From Clostridia bacterium (GTDB lineage Bacteria > Bacillota_E > RBS10-35 > JAJYVN01): 8,788 nucleotides of DNA. How positions within the stretch are numbered: the first letter of the stretch is position 1; the number at the start of each line of letters is the position of its first letter. Position numbers and translations under genes: made by a program. The stretch is from NCBI GenBank assembly GCA_027335545.1, contig DAHWHV010000588.1, forward strand, positions 1-8,788, given 5' to 3'. Below, one piece after another: positions 6,377 through 8,788 of this stretch. The notes beneath the pieces are model-generated. The model did not search any database and had not been told where the DNA came from. It saw nothing but the letters and a program-made list of their open reading frames with translations.

Positions 6377-7063
6377 CTACTCCGCCTCGCTGTCCCGCAA
6401 CCGCCAACGCCGCCAGCGGGCCGCCGCCACGAGCCACCACGCGCGATGGCGCGGCACCAGCAGATACGTGGCACCCACCCCCAGCCCGAACTCCTGGGCC
6501 ACGGCCGCCCGCGCCGCCAGCTCCGGCGTCCCCGCGAGCCGGTGGCGCACATAGGCCACCTCGGCGTAGGGGAAACCGGACCAGCCGCTCGACGGGCGGC
6601 TGCGCCCGACCAATAAAAGGTAGGCCGCAGCCAGGACGGCGCCGCCGAGCAGGCGCACCGGCAGCGTGCCCGCGTCACCGCCCTCCGCCACGGCGACCGC
6701 GGCCGCAGCCAAGAGGGCGTTCGCCAGGATCGCCGGTGGACCGGGCTCCACACGGCGCAGCCGCCCGTAGCAGTTGCAATCCGCCGGTCGGCCCCTCTGC
6801 ACCTCCTCCGCCTGGTAGGCCGCGAACAGCGCGTAGAGGACGCCCGCCGGCAGCAGGGTCCAGCGGCCCGGCGCGACAAGGGCGCCAGCGCCGACGACCA
6901 GTTCCAGGGGCGGGACCAGGACTGCGACCACCGCCAGCGCCCATGGGGGCACGATCCCGCCCTCACCGAGGCCGCGCCGCCACGCGGCCAGATCCGAGGC
7001 CTTGCCCCCACCGGCCGCCAAGAGGAGACAACCCGCCGCACCCGCACCCAGGGCGCCCCACAA
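6377..7063 (-). CDS. MauE/DoxX-like membrane protein
   Basis: A 228-residue integral membrane protein if started at the TTG at 7063-7061. About five hydrophobic segments lie at residues 2-19, 40-62, 68-83, 112-126 and 138-153. The MauE-type landmarks are Lys21 after TM1, PPLELVVG with Glu54 in TM2, and RGRPADCNCYG (90-100) after TM3. The two cysteines Cys96 and Cys98 match the family's DC-C-G signature. MauE-family proteins are linked to disulfide handling or maturation of periplasmic proteins, but no thioredoxin-like or other partner gene is nearby. The C-terminal 75 residues are soluble, end in a Trp/Arg-rich stretch and have no family I recognise. The frame is open to 7285 with an ATG at 7207, but the extra residues are low-complexity and not membrane-like. 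The start is therefore uncertain. Confidence 0.65.
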   Translation of the reverse strand: MWGALGAGAAGCLLLAAGGGKASDLAAWRRGLGEGGIVPPWALAVVAVLVPPLELVVGAGALVAPGRWTLLPAGVLYALFAAYQAEEVQRGRPADCNCYGRLRRVEPGPPAILANALLAAAAVAVAEGGDAGTLPVRLLGGAVLAAAYLLLVGRSRPSSGWSGFPYAEVAYVRHRLAGTPELAARAAVAQEFGLGVGATYLLVPRHRAWWLVAAARWRRWRLRDSEAE

Positions 7064-7070
7064 GGCCGTT

Positions 7071-7076
7071 CCCTCC
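7071..7076 (-). promoter_or_regulatory. Shine-Dalgarno site for the MauE-like gene (TTG start)
   Basis: On the minus strand GGAGGG lies 7 nt before a TTG (7063-7061) that begins directly at the first hydrophobic segment. This supports the short form of the protein. The alternative ATG at 7207 has only a weaker GGGAG about 11 nt upstream. Confidence 0.45.
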
Positions 7077-7363
7077 AACCCGACGCTCCGCTCAGCAACG
7101 CCAAACCCGCACCGCAGTCCGGGACTGGGACAGGGCACACCAGGCGACGGGGCAAGCCGCGCATCGCCCCCGTCCGTAGCCCGACGGTTCGCCACCCGGA
7201 GCCTCATCGCCTGTAGCGCTCCCGCCCAGGGGCAGCGGACCGAGCCGTAGCCCGGCGACGCCCGGGGGGCGGCCGCGTCCCCCACACTGCGGAGGCGCGG
7301 TCAGCGGCCCGTGTCGGTTGCTGCGACCATCGGCCCGCCAACCGGCCCCGAAACACGCGAGCC

Positions 7364-7393
7364 TTGACCCCGACGGCGAGACAGTGATTCGAT
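7364..7393 (+). promoter_or_regulatory. weak candidate promoter for the hydrolase gene
   Basis: TTGACC (7364-7369) matches a -35 box. TTCGAT (7388-7393), 18 nt further on, matches only three of six -10 positions. It lies about 50 nt upstream of the ribosome site. Position and -35 are reasonable, the -10 is poor. Confidence 0.2.
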
Positions 7394-7445
7394 GGACCGG
7401 CGGCCGGGCCGCGGTGCCCCGGGCCGCGACGGTTCGGCGCCGCTC

Positions 7446-7453
7446 AGGGGAGG
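7446..7453 (+). promoter_or_regulatory. Shine-Dalgarno site pointing to an ACG start
   Basis: AGGGGAGG is identical to the site before the first gene of the window. The in-frame codon 9 nt downstream is ACG (7463-7465), not ATG, GTG or TTG. It decides the proposed start of the hydrolase. Confidence 0.6.
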
Positions 7454-7462
7454 TCGAAGAAC

Positions 7463-8494
7463 ACGGCCGAGGCACCCATCACCGGGCGCGATGTCCGCTT
7501 CGCGGGGGCGGCGGGCCTGCTCACGGGTACGCTGCAACTGCCCCCCGAGGGGGAGACCCCGTGGGCCAGCCTGGTGTTCCTGCACGGCTCGGGCCCCCAG
7601 GACCGCGACCAGAACAACCCGAGCGCCCCGCTGAACGTGTTCAACACCCTGGCGGCTGACCTGGCACAGGCCGGCATCGCCTCGCTGCGCTACGACAAGC
7701 GCGGCATCGGCGAGAGCAGCGGAGACGCCCTGTCGGCCTCCATCGATGACTTCGCGGCCGATGCCGCCCAGGCGATCCGCTTTGTACGGCGGACGCACGA
7801 GACGGTCGGCCTTCCCGTCTTCCTGCTCGGCCACAGCGAGGGGGCCACCATCGCCCTGGTGCTGGCCGGGCGGGACGCAGAGGTCGCCGGAGTGGTCCTG
7901 CTGTGTCCAACGATCACCCCGATGGAAGAGGTCATCCGCCGACAGGCGGCCGGCGTCCAGGCGGCCATCGACATCCTGCCCGCCCAGCAGCGGCAGCAGA
8001 TGGGGATTCCCGACGGCTTCGATCAGCGCCAGGCCACAGAGGAGATGATTGCGGCCATCCGCAACAGCCCCCCCGGCCAGGCCGCGATCCAGTTCATGGG
8101 CCAGCCGGTCCCCGCGCGCTGGTTCCGCTCGCACTTCGAACTGGACCACGCCGCCATCCTGTCCCGGGTACGCTGCCCCCTATTGGCGGTGGGGGGCGCC
8201 AAGGACACCCAACTGCCGCCCCGGGACGCCGAGGCGATCGCCGCGGCCGTGCGCGCCGAGGCGGGGGAGCGAGGGGTGGACGCCGTGGGCCTGATCCTCC
8301 CCGACCTGACCCACGTGCTTCGTCGCAGCAGTGGGAACGGGGGGATGCAGGAGTACGCGGAGTTGGTGGGCCGGCCGGTGGATGAGGGGCTGCGGCGCCT
8401 GATCCTGGAGTGGTTGAACCGGCACCGCCCCGGCGGAGAGGCGCCCGAGGCCGACCCGCGCGACCCCGAGGCACCGCCGCCGGCCACCAGGTGA
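7463..8494 (+). CDS. alpha/beta hydrolase with a probable ACG start
   Basis: A serine hydrolase of the alpha/beta fold, about 343 residues from the ACG at 7463. The oxyanion-region motif HGSGPQDRDQNN starts at 41, and RYDKRGIGESSG spans 76-87. The nucleophile elbow is GHSEG (123-127) with Ser125. The likely acid is Asp248 in GGAKDTQLPP, and the His is His284 in LTHVLR. A cap of helices lies between about 150 and 225. The tail after about 320 is Pro/Glu/Asp-rich and probably disordered. The first standard start (GTG 7574) would cut off the N-terminal strands (TGRDVRFAGAAGLLTGTLQLPPEG), which look like genuine family sequence. No ATG, GTG or TTG exists in frame between the TGA at 7385 and 7574. 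The fold and triad are clear. The substrate is unknown; esterase or peptidase S33-like are the usual options. A hairpin follows the stop. Confidence 0.85.
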   Translation, partial: TAEAPITGRDVRFAGAAGLLTGTLQLPPEGETPWASLVFLHGSGPQDRDQNNPSAPLNVFNTLAADLAQAGIASLRYDKRGIGESSGDALSASIDDFAADAAQAIRFVRRTHETVGLPVFLLGHSEGATIALVLAGRDAEVAGVVLLCPTITPMEEVIRRQAAGVQAAIDILPAQQRQQMGIPDGFDQRQATEEMIAAIRNSPPGQAAIQFMGQPVPARWFRSHFELDHAAILSRVRCPLLAVGGAKDTQLPPRDAEAIAAAVRAEAGERGVDAVGLILPDLTHVLRRSSGNGGMQEYAELVGRPVDEGLRRLILEWLNRHRPGGEAPEADPRDPEAPPPATR

Positions 8495-8500
8495 GCAGAC

Positions 8501-8528
8501 GGCGTCACACCAGGGCTTGCGTGACGCC
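8501..8528 (+). terminator. hairpin after the hydrolase gene
   Basis: GGCGTCAC (8501-8508) and GTGACGCC (8521-8528) form a perfect 8-bp stem with a 12-nt loop, starting 6 nt after the stop. It has no T-tract, but its position suits a terminator. Confidence 0.6.
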
Positions 8529-8537
8529 GGGACGCTT

Positions 8538-8579
8538 GGGAGGGTGCAGCAAGGGGCCGCTCTCGCCGCACCCTCTCCC
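8538..8579. terminator. second hairpin in tandem
   Basis: GGGAGGGTGC (8538-8547) pairs with GCACCCTCTCCC (8568-8579) over 10 bp, with a 2-nt bulge and a 20-nt loop. It directly follows the first hairpin and could be a back-up terminator, or mark the border of the repeat array that begins 24 nt later. Confidence 0.45.
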
Positions 8580-8602
8580 GGATGCTGTTGCGCGCGTTCC
8601 TC

Positions 8603-8788
8603 GCGGAGCACTCACCGCAGCGGAGCACCGCTCACCGCAGCGGAGCACCGCTCACCGCAGGTGAGCTTCGCTCCGCGGTGAGCTTCGCTCCGCAGCGGAG
8701 CACCGCTCACCGCGGCGGAGCACCGCTCACCGCGGCGGAGCACCGCTCACCGCAGGTGAGCTTCGCTCCGCGGTGAGCTTCGCTCCGC
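8603..8788. repeat. palindromic repeat array, AAABB-AAABB, runs to window end
   Basis: Ten 17-nt units. Type A is GCGGAGC-ACC-GCTCACC (8620, 8640, 8695, 8715 and 8735, plus a 14-nt shortened copy at 8603). Type B is GGTGAGC-TTC-GCTCCGC (8660, 8677, 8755 and 8772). Most joints hold a 3-nt GCA or GCG; the B-B joints are direct. The order is A A A B B, repeated twice (8603-8693 and 8695-8788). A next to B forms a 37-nt hairpin, and AA-BB can nest into a longer stem. The complement of B is a GAA-type unit like those at 3085-3159 except for one compensated pair. Hence this array is the same family in opposite orientation. It is not a CRISPR, since there are no unique spacers. The array is cut by the window edge. 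Confidence 0.92.

Larger units (their letters stand above)
7064..7462. other. 400-nt region without a convincing gene
   Basis: This lies between the divergent MauE-like and hydrolase genes. Several frames are open but read as low-complexity Pro/Arg/Gly, with no domain. It probably holds divergent promoters. If the MauE-like gene starts at 7207, the gap shrinks to about 255 nt. The only promoter-like match is at 7364-7393. Confidence 0.5.

Noticed and set aside
7392..7634. 80-codon plus-strand ATG frame before the hydrolase
   Set aside because: Its product has no family-like sequence and is in a different frame from the clear hydrolase sequence starting near 7478.
8582..8776. 64-codon open frame in the repeat array
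   Set aside because: It is made of translated repeat units, with no ribosome site and no independent coding signal.
8603..8788. CRISPR array
   Set aside because: The gaps between units are 0 to 3 nt and not unique, and the units are palindromic and inverted relative to each other. No cas genes are present.
1..8788. tRNA, rRNA or riboswitch
   Set aside because: No cloverleaf, rRNA core motif or known riboswitch element was seen on either strand. A search with covariance models would be needed to exclude them fully.

Overview
The window is very GC-rich bacterial DNA (roughly three quarters G+C by eye). It has strong Shine-Dalgarno sites of the AGGGGAGG type, frequent GTG starts and dense coding. 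The organism cannot be named from sequence alone. A high-GC lineage such as Armatimonadota, Chloroflexota, Actinomycetota or high-GC Bacillota would fit.

Layout. (1) 1-156: a leader, possibly with the tail of an upstream gene. (2) 157-6293: five co-oriented genes that look like a cyclitol (inositol-type) catabolic operon. These are an IolD/acetolactate-synthase-like ThDP enzyme, an IolE-like inosose dehydratase, the two halves of a split transketolase (N and C subunits, ATGA overlap) and an IolG-like inositol 2-dehydrogenase. (3) About 6308-6335: a strong hairpin between convergent genes. (4) 6377-about 7063, minus strand: a MauE/DoxX-like membrane protein. (5) About 7064-7462: a 400-nt stretch without a convincing gene. 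(6) 7463-8494: an alpha/beta hydrolase that appears to lack a canonical start codon (ACG after a perfect SD). (7) 8495-8788: tandem hairpins, then an array of palindromic repeats that runs to the window edge.

How the genes may work together. IolG would oxidise an inositol to an inosose, IolE would dehydrate it to a trihydroxycyclohexane-dione, and the IolD-like enzyme would open the ring. The usual later enzymes (IolB, IolC, IolJ, IolA) are not in the window. A split transketolase sits where they might be expected, so the pathway may diverge after ring opening.

The most unusual non-coding signal is one family of 17-nt palindromic units of the form GCGGAGC-NNN-GCTCRCC. It occurs inside the operon (3085-3159) and, in the opposite orientation, at the right edge (8603-8788). 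Each unit can fold on itself with a triloop, and each GAA-type unit pairs with an ACC-type partner in a 37-nt hairpin. Stem differences between the two loci are compensatory (G-C, A-T, G-T), which points to conservation of structure. Units of the GAA type contain GCGAAGC, a sequence known as an exceptionally stable DNA mini-hairpin.
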